Assembly: GCA_944321145.1 (NCBI GenBank)
Contig: CALUKF010000034.1
Location: 1-34,751, forward strand
DNA length: 34,751 nucleotides
Reading direction: 5' to 3'
From: an uncultured Odoribacter sp.
Lineage (GTDB): Bacteria; Bacteroidota; Bacteroidia; Bacteroidales; Marinifilaceae
Shown: positions 23,185 to 32,400 of the stretch, one piece after another
Position numbering within the stretch: the first letter of the stretch is position 1
Layout of the letters: every line of letters starts with the position of its first letter
The notes under the pieces: model-generated
The model's database searches: none
What the model was told of the DNA's origin: nothing
Seen by the model: only the letters and a program-made list of their open reading frames with translations
Program-made: the position numbers and the translations under genes

Positions 23185-24615
23185 CTACTCGTTCATCGTT
23201 AATCCCATTGCCCGGGCTATGCGCGAAGGCAAATCCGTGTTGTCGAGCTTGCCGGTGAAATGCCCTGCGCCGGCACCCAAGGCATAGACCGGCACGAGGG
23301 ATGCCGAGTGCTCGCCGCTCGCCCAGGAGAGCCCGGCAATGTCATTCAGGATTTCCACCGCCTTGGCAACAATCGGTTCATTGGCAGCATAAAGGCTCCG
23401 CTCCAGCTCCACCGGGCTGCCGTCAAAAGTGCGGTCGTAAACGGCTTTCAGTTCCTGCTCCTGTCCGGGAGTCAGGGGAACGGACTTCCAGAAGCCCAAA
23501 TTACGCTCCAGCAATGCCTTGACATCCGCCCAGGGGGCACGGTTGCCTTTCATCTTGCGCAGCCGGAGCACTTCGGCAGTCATCATCTCCATGGAAGCCT
23601 GCTGGTTTTCGAGGACTTTCAATCGCAATTTCGTCACGCCGTTGCCCGGAATCAAGCCGCCCGTCTCGTGATCAGCCGTAACCACAATCAGGGTTTCGTC
23701 CGGATGTTGCCGGTAAAAATCAATGGTTTCCTGCACGGCTGCGGAAAAATCCTCCACCTCCCGGAAGACTGTCGCCGCATCGTTGTTGTGGGCAGCCCAG
23801 TCAATTTTGCCCCCTTCCGCCATGAGGAAAAAGCCTTTGCCGTCCTTCGCAAGGAAATCAATGGCAGCCTCCGTCATTTGCGCCAGGGTCATGCAACCGG
23901 CTGTCCGGTCGATTTGGTAAGGCAAGGCGTCGGGCACAGCTCCCTCCTCCTGTATCCAGACAACCCTGTCCGTGCCTGCGGCTTTGCCTGCCGGGGTCTG
24001 TGGATTGCGGAGCAGGACATAGCCGCTGTCCTGCAAAATCTCGTAAACAGAGGGCGCACCGGGCTGCTCGCCATTCACCGGTTCCAGGAAACCGCCGCCG
24101 GCATAAAAGTCAAAACCCGCCACCGCCATGTCAGTCGCTATCTCATAATACATTGCACGGTCGGGCTGGTGGGCATAAAAAGCCGCAGGAGTAGCATGGT
24201 CAACGCTCACTGTGGTCAGGATGCCGACGTGCCTGCCTGCATCCTTTGCCCGACTGGCAATGCTGCGCAAAGGGCGTTGCCCCAGGCTGTCCATGCCGAT
24301 GATGCCGTTGCGGGTCTTCTCGCCGCATGCCATTGCCGTGCCCGCTGCCGCTGAACAAGTAACCGCATGGTAGCGCGAATAAGTGGTCATCAGGTTTTCC
24401 ACCGGAAACTCCGTGAAGCACAACGGCTCCACTCCTATCCTGCCCTCCTTCTCCGCAAGGAACATTTCCGTGCCGTTCACCTGGTTAACCCCCATGCCGT
24501 CACCGATAAAATAAAACACATACTTCGCCGTCTTCTCCTCCGGCGCCTGCCGGCACTGCGGAAACAGGAACGCCGCCGCCAGCAACAAAACCCAATAAGA
24601 ATAGTGTCTTTTCAT
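23185..24615 (-). CDS. Alkaline phosphatase (PhoA superfamily), probable lipoprotein
   Basis: A 476-residue secreted phosphomonoesterase. The N-terminus is a hydrophobic signal ending FLFPQC, so lipid attachment at Cys21 is likely. Metal and catalytic motifs are present: YFIGDGMG (Asp39), VTCSAAAGTAMACG with nucleophile Ser88, SVDHATPAAFYAH, MAEGGKIDWAAHNND (Glu267, Asp272, His276), VVTADHETGG (Asp315, His316), and a late GAGAGHFTG His. The residue before the nucleophile is Cys instead of the Asp common in the family (DSAA-type). The last residues (LTMNE) and stop are encoded by a reverse-strand copy of the TTAACGATGAACGA repeat word. It stands alone, convergent with GH3 and divergent from the gene at 24814. 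Confidence 0.9.
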   Translation of the reverse strand: MKRHYSYWVLLLAAAFLFPQCRQAPEEKTAKYVFYFIGDGMGVNQVNGTEMFLAEKEGRIGVEPLCFTEFPVENLMTTYSRYHAVTCSAAAGTAMACGEKTRNGIIGMDSLGQRPLRSIASRAKDAGRHVGILTTVSVDHATPAAFYAHQPDRAMYYEIATDMAVAGFDFYAGGGFLEPVNGEQPGAPSVYEILQDSGYVLLRNPQTPAGKAAGTDRVVWIQEEGAVPDALPYQIDRTAGCMTLAQMTEAAIDFLAKDGKGFFLMAEGGKIDWAAHNNDAATVFREVEDFSAAVQETIDFYRQHPDETLIVVTADHETGGLIPGNGVTKLRLKVLENQQASMEMMTAEVLRLRKMKGNRAPWADVKALLERNLGFWKSVPLTPGQEQELKAVYDRTFDGSPVELERSLYAANEPIVAKAVEILNDIAGLSWASGEHSASLVPVYALGAGAGHFTGKLDNTDLPSRIARAMGLTMNE

Positions 24616-24635
24616 AGCCTTTCAAATTTATGCCG

Positions 24636-24643
24636 CAAAACTA
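24636..24643 (-). promoter_or_regulatory. Probable -7 box of the alkaline phosphatase promoter (TAGTTTTG)
   Basis: The minus strand reads TAGTTTTG, an exact TAnnTTTG match about 20 bases before the start codon. The surrounding 16 bases (GATAGTTTTGCGGCAT, 24630-24645) are identical to those in front of susC2. No good -33 element is visible. Confidence 0.5.
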
Positions 24644-24813
24644 TCACGAAGTTATTACATTTTTATGAAGAAAAACAAGTGTTCCGGTTACATTTTAATC
24701 CTCCGCTACCAGCTATATTTTATCAGAATGCAACATTTTATTCATGGTCTTGTAACTTTTTCCCCGTTCCTTTGCAGCGACAAATAACAAGAAAACAATT
24801 TAAATTCATCATC

Positions 24814-25347
24814 ATGAAAACAATTATTGCAATTCTACTCTTTACCCTATGTGGCTATACTGTAAACGCCCAACGCATGGCCATGCATGAAAGGCAGTTG
24901 GAGAAGCCTGCAACATCCACCGAAAATTCATCTGAAAAAGCGCCGCAGTTTGTTTTCCACAATTATGGAATAGACTTGTCACACAGCGACCTAAGCGACT
25001 ATTCCGAACATTTTCTGGGAGACAACATTGCCCGGAAAAAACATGCCTTTCAAAGCATTTATGTACGGCATTATTCTGCCACCCTCGGTTTTTCAGACAA
25101 TACTATGGAGATTTACAAGCCAGCCATCTACAATGCTGTTGTCAAAGTGGAAAACTATCTCAAGAAAGCTATCCGACGTAAAGAAATCAACCAAGGCGAA
25201 GCCGTCCAAGAGCTTTCTAAATGTTTGGATGTAGCCTACTTGGCTTATTACGAAGAAAACACCGACGAATTAGAACAAACTTTGAAAAAGGCAAAGGAAG
25301 CGGAAGAATTACTACACATTTTCCAATCTATATTAATCAAAGAATAA
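24814..25347 (+). CDS. Small secreted protein of unknown function
   Basis: A 177-residue protein that I do not recognise. It starts with a clear signal peptide (MKTIIAILLFTLCGYTVNAQ), so it is periplasmic or exported. The middle has FVFHNYGIDLSHSDLSDYSE and the C-terminal half is strongly helical and charged (KVENYLKKAIRRKEINQGEA, then ENTDELEQTLKKAKEAEELL), possibly a coiled coil. The ATG at 24814 follows an A/T-rich leader; the frame is open far upstream but overlaps the alkaline phosphatase gene on the other strand. It ends 4 bases before the phosphoesterase gene, so the two are almost certainly one transcript. The real gene call is supported by the signal peptide and this coupling. Confidence 0.7.
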   Translation: MKTIIAILLFTLCGYTVNAQRMAMHERQLEKPATSTENSSEKAPQFVFHNYGIDLSHSDLSDYSEHFLGDNIARKKHAFQSIYVRHYSATLGFSDNTMEIYKPAIYNAVVKVENYLKKAIRRKEINQGEAVQELSKCLDVAYLAYYEENTDELEQTLKKAKEAEELLHIFQSILIKE

Positions 25348-25351
25348 ACAC

Positions 25352-26737
25352 ATGACAAAAAGATTCATTACTTTGGCATTGCTGCTCACATTCTGCAATG
25401 CCACCTTCGCAAGCCTCATTAAGGGCTCAGTAAAAAGCGAAAAAGAAAATTTATCAGGGGTTATTGTCACCGACGGTTTCAACTTCACCCAAACGGACGA
25501 GAAAGGCAATTTTGAATTAGAAACTGACCCGCAAGCAGAATTCGTTTACCTTGTCACTCCCAAAGGTTACGTAGCCCCCTACACTTCAGGAACACCCATT
25601 TTTTATCTTCCGCTCAGTGAGAATCAGAAAAAATACCATTTTGAATTGATTCCAACTGGCAATAAAGACAATACAGAATTAATTGCCATGGCAGATGTCC
25701 AAACGCGGACAGAGGAACAAGTTAAGCGTTTCCAGGAACAGAGCATGCCGGATTTGAAAGCTACCATTCAAGCCGCCTCAGCCAACACAGAAGTCATCGG
25801 CATCAGTTTAGGCGACATTGTGTGGGACCACTTCGAGCATTTCCCCATTTACAAACAGAAAATGGCAGAATTGAACATTCCAGTCTACCCGGTAATCGGC
25901 AACCATGACCACGATGAAAAGTGCATGTCCGACATAGATGCTGACAGCGTGTATAAATTCCATTTTGGACCAAACTATTATGCGTTCCAAGTTTACGGCG
26001 CATACGTCATTGTGTTAGACAATATCCTTTACAAAGGAGAAAGAAAATATGACGAAGCATTGACACAAGGACAAATTGAATGGGTCAAAGGGCTGACACA
26101 ATACATTCCTAAAGGTTCACGAATCATTGTTGCCTCGCATTCCCCTTTCCGCATCCGGAACAAAGGGAAAATCCCCGGCACAGATTCCTTGCTTGTCGCC
26201 TTGCAAAACTACCGAGTAGACCTGATTTCCGGACATACACACCTAAATTCCAATGATGAAATTGCACCAGGCGTCATTGAACATAATTTGGGAGCCATCT
26301 GCGGCACGTGGTGGACAGCCGATGAAAACCGAGACGGAGCACCCAACGGCTACCAAGTGTACCAGATTTCTGACAATAGTTTTAAGTGGTATTACAAGTC
26401 CACAGGACATGAACCTGAATGGCAATTCAAAATATACCCGGAAGGAACTGATGAGAAAAATCCGGATTGCATCATTGCCAAAGTATGGAATTGGGATAAA
26501 AACTGGACTGTAAAATGGTATGAGGATGGCATCGAAAGAGGGGAAATGAAACAATTTACCGGATTCGACCCGGACTATTTAGAATACGTCAGCAAACTGC
26601 AAACAGAAAAATATACCCAACCGGTAGCCACAGATTTCTATTTCTGGGCTATTCCTTCCCCACAAGCAAAGAAAATAGAAGTGGAAGTCACAGACCGGTT
26701 TGGACGCACTTACCCAAGACAAAGCATTACACGATAA
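25352..26737 (+). CDS. Secreted calcineurin-like metallophosphoesterase with N- and C-terminal accessory domains
   Basis: A 461-residue exported phosphoesterase (signal peptide MTKRFITLALLLTFCNATFA). Residues about 22-100 form a beta-rich MetallophosN-type domain (VIVTDGFNFTQTDEKGNFEL). The catalytic core has all binuclear metal motifs: ADVQTR (Asp115, Gln117), GDIVWD (Asp155, Asp159), GNHDHD (Asn184, His185), ASHSP (His263), and GHTH (His295, His297). The third part, from about 330, matches the C-terminal domain of the same architecture (WYEDGIERGEMKQFTGFDPD). Gln in place of the usual His in motif I is tolerated in this family. The substrate is unknown. It is second in a two-gene unit and is followed by a strong terminator. 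Confidence 0.88.
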   Translation: MTKRFITLALLLTFCNATFASLIKGSVKSEKENLSGVIVTDGFNFTQTDEKGNFELETDPQAEFVYLVTPKGYVAPYTSGTPIFYLPLSENQKKYHFELIPTGNKDNTELIAMADVQTRTEEQVKRFQEQSMPDLKATIQAASANTEVIGISLGDIVWDHFEHFPIYKQKMAELNIPVYPVIGNHDHDEKCMSDIDADSVYKFHFGPNYYAFQVYGAYVIVLDNILYKGERKYDEALTQGQIEWVKGLTQYIPKGSRIIVASHSPFRIRNKGKIPGTDSLLVALQNYRVDLISGHTHLNSNDEIAPGVIEHNLGAICGTWWTADENRDGAPNGYQVYQISDNSFKWYYKSTGHEPEWQFKIYPEGTDEKNPDCIIAKVWNWDKNWTVKWYEDGIERGEMKQFTGFDPDYLEYVSKLQTEKYTQPVATDFYFWAIPSPQAKKIEVEVTDRFGRTYPRQSITR

Positions 26738-26758
26738 ATGAGTATTTACTAACAACAG

Positions 26759-26790
26759 AAAAGCTGCCCTCACTTGAGGACAGCTTTTTT
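26759..26790 (+). terminator. Rho-independent terminator, probably bidirectional
   Basis: AAAAGCTGCCCTC (26759-26771), a 4-base loop, and GAGGACAGCTTTTTT (26776-26790) form a 13-bp stem with one mismatch and a T-run on the plus strand. It ends the phosphoesterase unit. On the minus strand the stem is followed by only a short T stretch, so it may also serve the convergent gene ending at 26809. Confidence 0.85.
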
Positions 26791-26808
26791 ATTTGACGGC
26801 TTCCTGCA

Positions 26809-27954
26809 TCAAGGCTTCTCTACCCATACGCTTTTCAAGAGTTCACCATTCAATTTTTTCATATCCACCCGCAAAGGTGCGTTTTTATGGAACACTAGCA
26901 TTAAATATCCGTCCTCACGGTACAAACTCTTTGAATAAGGATCAGGAAAGACATCTCCGGCTATGGCAGAAGTGTTAAAATAGTGTACACCATCCGTTTG
27001 CGCCCATTCTGCCATGTAACAACAACCCGTAATTACTGCAGTATTAGATTTTAATAACGGATTCCAAATACCATTTTCCATATTGCGCACCGTTTCATTC
27101 TTTTCATTCATCAAAGTAATAAGAATAGATGCGTCATTTCGTTCCACCTGTTCCTTATACCATTGATATTGTGAAGAGTTTAAGGTAAAATCATGACAAG
27201 ATTGCCACGTAGTCCCTACATCATACGTATGATTTAAGTCAAGGGCAAGAAAGGAGACATCAAAATCAGGCAACTGGAAACTCCACACCCATTCTTTATC
27301 AGGCAATTCCACGAATTTACGAAAAGCTGTTGCATTCGTATCGTAAACAGCAATAGCTGGCGGCTCAGCACCACGAGGACGGATTTCTTTATCGTGATTA
27401 CCTAAAATGGGCATAAAAGACGTCGAAGCAAACAAAGCAGGATACCGGCCTATTAATTCCAAGTAAGGTGCTATGCAATTCAATTCCCCTGCCCCACACA
27501 ATTTATGCAAATCAGGGACGTTATCCCCACAAGTCATCAACAAATCAGGTACTTCACGCTCAAGCGAATCCAAGCGTCCTTTCATATACCCTATATTGGC
27601 AATCACAGCAATGCGCAAAGAATCCCCCAACCCGGCGTAATTCTTAAAAGACAAAGTAGCAGACTCCTGGTCGCCGGAAACCAACTTGTAATAGACACGT
27701 TCACTCTGCAGGTTCAAAGGAATCTCTATTCGATGAAGTGTCGTTTCCTCTAAAATTTCTGAGGAATAGCCATATTCCGGCGTAGAACCCCAATAAATCT
27801 TTGAATTGCCAGGTTGCTCACTTATCCAATTCACAACAATATGAGTCGGCTCGTGCCTGCAATAATTCAACCATATCTGACGGATTTGGGCTGTTGCATT
27901 ATCTGTCAAAAACAAACCGCCCAATAAACAAACTACATAAAATAACTTTTTCAT
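26809..27954 (-). CDS. Purple-acid-phosphatase-like secreted protein with degenerate active site
   Basis: A 381-residue exported protein (signal peptide MKKLFYVVCLLGGLFLTDNA, TAQ). Residues about 24-105 look like the fibronectin-III-like N-terminal domain of purple acid phosphatases (THIVVNWISEQPGNSKIYWG). The metallophosphoesterase core keeps motif II (CGDNVPD, Asp144) and motif III (GNHDKE, Asn186, His187). Motif I has Asn120 (VIANIGY) where Asp is expected. The position of the motif IV His reads ITLMNEKNE, and the GHxH of motif V is replaced by TGCCYMAEW (309-317). It is therefore probably not a normal phosphatase; it could be a binding protein or use different chemistry. It lies behind susD2 on the same strand, but a strong terminator stands 13 bases before its start codon. 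Confidence 0.8.
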   Translation of the reverse strand: MKKLFYVVCLLGGLFLTDNATAQIRQIWLNYCRHEPTHIVVNWISEQPGNSKIYWGSTPEYGYSSEILEETTLHRIEIPLNLQSERVYYKLVSGDQESATLSFKNYAGLGDSLRIAVIANIGYMKGRLDSLEREVPDLLMTCGDNVPDLHKLCGAGELNCIAPYLELIGRYPALFASTSFMPILGNHDKEIRPRGAEPPAIAVYDTNATAFRKFVELPDKEWVWSFQLPDFDVSFLALDLNHTYDVGTTWQSCHDFTLNSSQYQWYKEQVERNDASILITLMNEKNETVRNMENGIWNPLLKSNTAVITGCCYMAEWAQTDGVHYFNTSAIAGDVFPDPYSKSLYREDGYLMLVFHKNAPLRVDMKKLNGELLKSVWVEKP

Positions 27955-27966
27955 AATTCACAAATT

Positions 27967-27998
27967 AAAAAAAGAGTGAGGCGTTTTATGCCTCACTC
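27967..27998 (-). terminator. Strong terminator between susD2 and the phosphatase-like gene
   Basis: A perfect 9-bp stem (GAGTGAGGC at 27974-27982, GCCTCACTC at 27990-27998) with a 7-base loop is followed on the minus strand by seven T (27967-27973). The next start codon (27954) is only about 13 bases beyond the T-run, leaving no room for a separate promoter after the hairpin. It probably trims expression of the downstream gene. Confidence 0.85.
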
Positions 27999-28016
27999 GT
28001 CAAAAATAAACTTAGA

Positions 28017-29456
28017 TTACTTTTCCCACCAAACTTTCGTATTAATATCATCCGTTCCTCCCATAGACTGTACAGCAGCCTCGTAATTCTCCCTATTGGT
28101 CTGCTGCAAAGTGGCAGGATAATTGAAGCGTACTGGCATTACTCCGTTATTGTCCATTCCTGCCCGCGAAGGCATTACCGGCAACCCAGTACGGCGGTAC
28201 TCGAACCATGCCTGATAGTCACAGAAAAAAGCTGCCAAATGCTTCTGGAGCATAATACGCGCCAAAGTATTGTTGTAAGCAGCCCGCGGATTTTCAAAAT
28301 AATCATCAGGCACCACTCCACCCCACTGCTCAATGATAGCCGTTACAGCCTTTTCGTAATGCTCCTCAGCACTTCCTGATATCAACCCACGGAAAGCCAT
28401 TTCCGCCTTAATAAACTCCACTTCCGCATAAGTCATAAACAACACTTTCAAAGGAGGCGTTGCTAAAGAATTGTTCAAATTGGAAGGATTGTAATCAAAT
28501 TGCTCAGAGGCAGCAAAGCCGCTCGGAAGACCTTTATAGCCAATCACTTCCTGGCTTCCATCATTCTTTGTCGCCTGGTCTACAAAAATCGGCAGGCGCG
28601 GGTCGTTCAATGCCAAAAGCGAATCAACAAAAAATGAGGCAGCTGCTTTCCCATTCCGAAAATCTTCCAAACGTGCAATCGGCGCATCATAAGGAGAAAC
28701 TCCTGAAATTGGCAGCAACGCCCCATCTTCATTAGAGTCAAAAACAGGATAATCTGCAGGATTATTGATCATGTTCGCCAACTCTTGAAGGCTCTGCATT
28801 TCCGTACGCTTAGACAAACGAAGCAAATAACGCATCCTTAAAGAATTAGCAAACTTCCTCCATTTCTGAATAGAACCGTTGTACAACAAATCGGTCGAAG
28901 ATATATCAGCCCCTTGTGCAAACAAATCATTGGCTGTATCCAAATCTGATAATATCTGCTCATACACTTCCTTTTGCGTATTGAATTTAGGAGTTAAAAT
29001 TCCCTCATCGCCACGACACGCCTCATCCATGGGAATATCTCCAAAGCAATCAGTCAAATTAGCCAAAATCCAAGACCTCAAAGTCAAAGCAACAGCCTGA
29101 TAACTTACATCCTCAGCTTCTACTGCCAATTCATACATTTCCTTGATGTTGGTCAGCTGTAAATAATAAGTATTCCACGTTGAATTACCTGAATTTTCAA
29201 GGTCTGCGTAGCGATGAACCCCACCGGTCGTACTTGTGGTTACCGCAAATTGCATCAAATGGTGCGTAAAACTATATGCACGATTGTAATTGAAATTTGC
29301 CAAATCATACAAAGTCGGCGTCATCAACGTAGAGGGGTCAATTTTCTCCAAACGGTTGGGATCTGTATTGATTTCATCAAAATGATAAGTACAAGCACTT
29401 AATCCAAACATGAAAGCAAATACCAAAACTATATTTTTCCGTAATAACATTGTCAT
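28017..29456 (-). CDS. SusD-like lipoprotein (SusD-like_2 family)
   Basis: A 479-residue surface lipoprotein pairing with the SusC2 channel. The signal ends FMFGLSAC (Cys22), followed by the SusD-like_2 (PF12771) start FDEINTDPNRLEKIDPSTLM. Other family segments are RSWILANLTDCFGDIPMDEA, RKFANSLRMRYLLRLSKR, and VLFMTYAEVEFIKAEMAFRG. The C-terminal part contains ARIMLQKHLAAFFCDYQAWF followed by EYRRTGLP and ends IN-TKVWWEK, as in complete members. It belongs to a different SusD branch from the protein at 4093-5595. It lies 21 bases after susC2 and is followed by a terminator. An alternative Met at residue 3 is possible. Confidence 0.9.
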   Translation of the reverse strand: MTMLLRKNIVLVFAFMFGLSACTYHFDEINTDPNRLEKIDPSTLMTPTLYDLANFNYNRAYSFTHHLMQFAVTTSTTGGVHRYADLENSGNSTWNTYYLQLTNIKEMYELAVEAEDVSYQAVALTLRSWILANLTDCFGDIPMDEACRGDEGILTPKFNTQKEVYEQILSDLDTANDLFAQGADISSTDLLYNGSIQKWRKFANSLRMRYLLRLSKRTEMQSLQELANMINNPADYPVFDSNEDGALLPISGVSPYDAPIARLEDFRNGKAAASFFVDSLLALNDPRLPIFVDQATKNDGSQEVIGYKGLPSGFAASEQFDYNPSNLNNSLATPPLKVLFMTYAEVEFIKAEMAFRGLISGSAEEHYEKAVTAIIEQWGGVVPDDYFENPRAAYNNTLARIMLQKHLAAFFCDYQAWFEYRRTGLPVMPSRAGMDNNGVMPVRFNYPATLQQTNRENYEAAVQSMGGTDDINTKVWWEK

Positions 29457-29477
29457 TTTATTTTTAAAGATTTACAC

Positions 29478-32400
29478 TCAAAATTTTAAAGTCAGATTGA
29501 AACCCATTGTCCGTGTTGATGGCAATTGTCCCATTTCAGAACCGGGAACAATCGTCCCATTATTCAAGGTTGCCACTTCTGGGTCATATACCGGAAAGTT
29601 TTTTGTCCACATCGCTAGGTTACGTCCAAACAATGCAAGCACAATCCGGTCAACTCCAATACGTTCAAGACAAGAGGAGGGCAGGGAATATTCAATACGA
29701 GCCTCACGCAATTTCAGGAAGGAAGCGTCAAAAGAGTTGGTTTCCACATTAGCCCGCCTCCAATAATCAGCATAGTATTTAGAAACAGCAATGGGCACAT
29801 TATTAGGAACATATTTCCCTTGGTCATCCAGCATAACCCCTTCGCCAACTACTTCAAAATTCGGATTCTCACGATATTTCAACGTATGTTTCAGTGTTCC
29901 GTGCTCTGTCATTTTGTGGTGAGTTTGCGAATAAATAATGCCACCCCACTGACCGTCAAACAAAATATTCATCCGAAAATTCTTATAAACAAACTCATTG
30001 GAAAATCCTGCTTTCCATGCCGGGTAAGCGTTGCCTACATATTCGATTTCAGTTGTCCGCGCCGTAATACCGTTTTCCCATACCACTTGCCCGTCCGGTG
30101 CGCGTTTCAGCTTATAACCATAAATATCACCTATTGAACCACCAACTTTAGCAATCAAAGAACAGTTGGTACCACCCGTTTGTGCGATTGTCTGTCCGTC
30201 TTTCAGACCTTCTGCCAAAGAAAGCACCTTGTTGTAATTTTTTGCCCACGTAAATGTTGAATTCCAAACAAAATCTTTCGTTTGAATCGGAGTTCCTGTC
30301 AATTGAAGTTCAATGCCCCGATTGCGCACCTTCCCGGAATTCATCGTCATTTGGGTATAACCAGTCGTTTGGTCCATCGGCACATCCAAAATCTGATTAC
30401 GGGTAAGGTTGTTATAAAAAGCAAGGTCTATTCCTAAACGATGGTCAAACATGCGCCAATCCAAGCCGATCTCTACACTATTGGAAATTTCAGGTTTAAA
30501 ATTGGCGTTGAACAGCGTAGTGGAAACCGATGCAGAGCCGGGAAATTTTGAAGTATCATAATATTTTGCCGTTTTATAAGGCTCCGTATCATTGCCCACT
30601 TGTGCCCAAGAAGCCCGCAATTTGGCAAATGAAATCTGCTTAGGCAAACGAAACAAATCCGTCAATACAAAACTGGTACTTACTGAAGGATAAAAAAATG
30701 AATTGTTGCTTTTGGGTAAGGTACTTGACCAATCATTACGTCCTGTCACATCCAAAAAAATCTTGTTGGCATAAGACAAGGTTGCAGTTCCGTACACACT
30801 GTTTACCCGCTTTCTCCTTTCCTCAAAAGTTGTTATCGGAGAAGAAACACCGTTGCTTAATTTGTAAACCCCCGGAGTAATCAAATCTTTCACATAGGCT
30901 TGCTGCATCCGATAGTGGTTATCCATACGATTGGCTCCGACTGACACACTGAGATTAATGTCATTACTTAACTGGTCTCGATAAGTCAACAGCACATCTG
31001 TATTATTCTCAAAATTAAAAACATTTTGTTGCTGATAAAAACCTTTGGCAAAATTTTTTAAGCCATAAGGACGTATCATCTCGCGATTGTCAAAACTCAG
31101 GTCAATGCCTGAACGTATCATAAGTTCCAACTTTGGTGAAAAAGCATAGACAACCGAACCTGTGGCAATTACCCCATGCTTCTCCTGCGGGTTCAAACAT
31201 TTATAAGCAATTACATAAGGATTATCCAACCAAGGGCTAAAAGGACGCAATAATTCCCGCTCGCCGGTGCCAGGCTTATACATCGGTTTATACCAACGGA
31301 CATCCACATTGGGATTCGTAAGAATCATAAAATAAGGGATAGATGAATTATTATAACCTGTCGCAGGCAAATTGTCGCTTTGTCGTTTGGTGTAATTAAC
31401 CTTTATCGAAGCACGCAATTTATCAGACAATTGACTTTGGAAAGAACCCGAAACCGCTATTCGATTAAAACCGGTATTCGGAATAATCCATTCATTTTTC
31501 AAATAAGTCAGCGCAAGGCGCATGGCGCTCTTTTCCGTAGACCCCTCTATCGCCAAATGGTTTGACAGAGTGTATCCAACCCGATAAAATGCCTTGCGGT
31601 GATTGCGTTTGACAAAAGGCGTCCTCTCAAGCCCCATGGTTTGGGTCTCAGGGTCATACTGATAGTAAAGCGTCCCGTCAAGCCGCGGTCCAAAGGAGAC
31701 GGCAGTATTCCCTGTTGCAGGACCATCTTCTGAATCCATGTACGAATAAACTTTGCTGGAAGCTAAATCCCCCTGTCCATATTCTTCCTGAAATTCAGGC
31801 CAATGCAGTACAGCATCTATCGTTGTATTGGAATTAAAAGTTACGCCAAGATATTTCTTTTTCTTATTCTGCCCGGATTTGGTGGTCACCAACAATACTC
31901 CATTGGCAGCACGGCTGCCGTACAAAGCTGCCGCCGTCGCTCCTTTAAGTACTTGGATACTGGCAATGTCATCCGGATTAATATCCGCAAACCCATTGCC
32001 ATAATCCACCGGGACGTCTCCACCGCCGCCTGCACCATACGAATTTGATCCGTCACCGGTCATCTGGCTGCTGAGTGGCACTCCATCCACAACAATCAAG
32101 GCATTATTGCCATTAATATTCAACGAGGCATCGCCTCGCAAAGTGATACGATTAGAGGCAATCGGTCCGGAAGATGTGGATACAATATTGGCACCTGCCA
32201 CTTTCCCGACCAGTGCCGCAGACCAGTTATTTGGAGTTGCATCGCCTATCATCTTGTCTGTCACTGTCTGGGTTGCATACCCCAAACCCTTCTCCTCACG
32301 CCGAATACCCAACGCCGTCACTACAACATCATCCAACTTTTTCACCTCCTCCTCCATAACCACATTAATCGAATTGTTGCCGTCATAATGCCTTTCTTCA

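Noticed and set aside
24750-24774. Possible promoter for the 177-residue protein (TTG ... TTCCTTTG)
   Set aside because: The spacing is only 14 bases and the -7 box begins TT rather than TA, so it falls outside the consensus.
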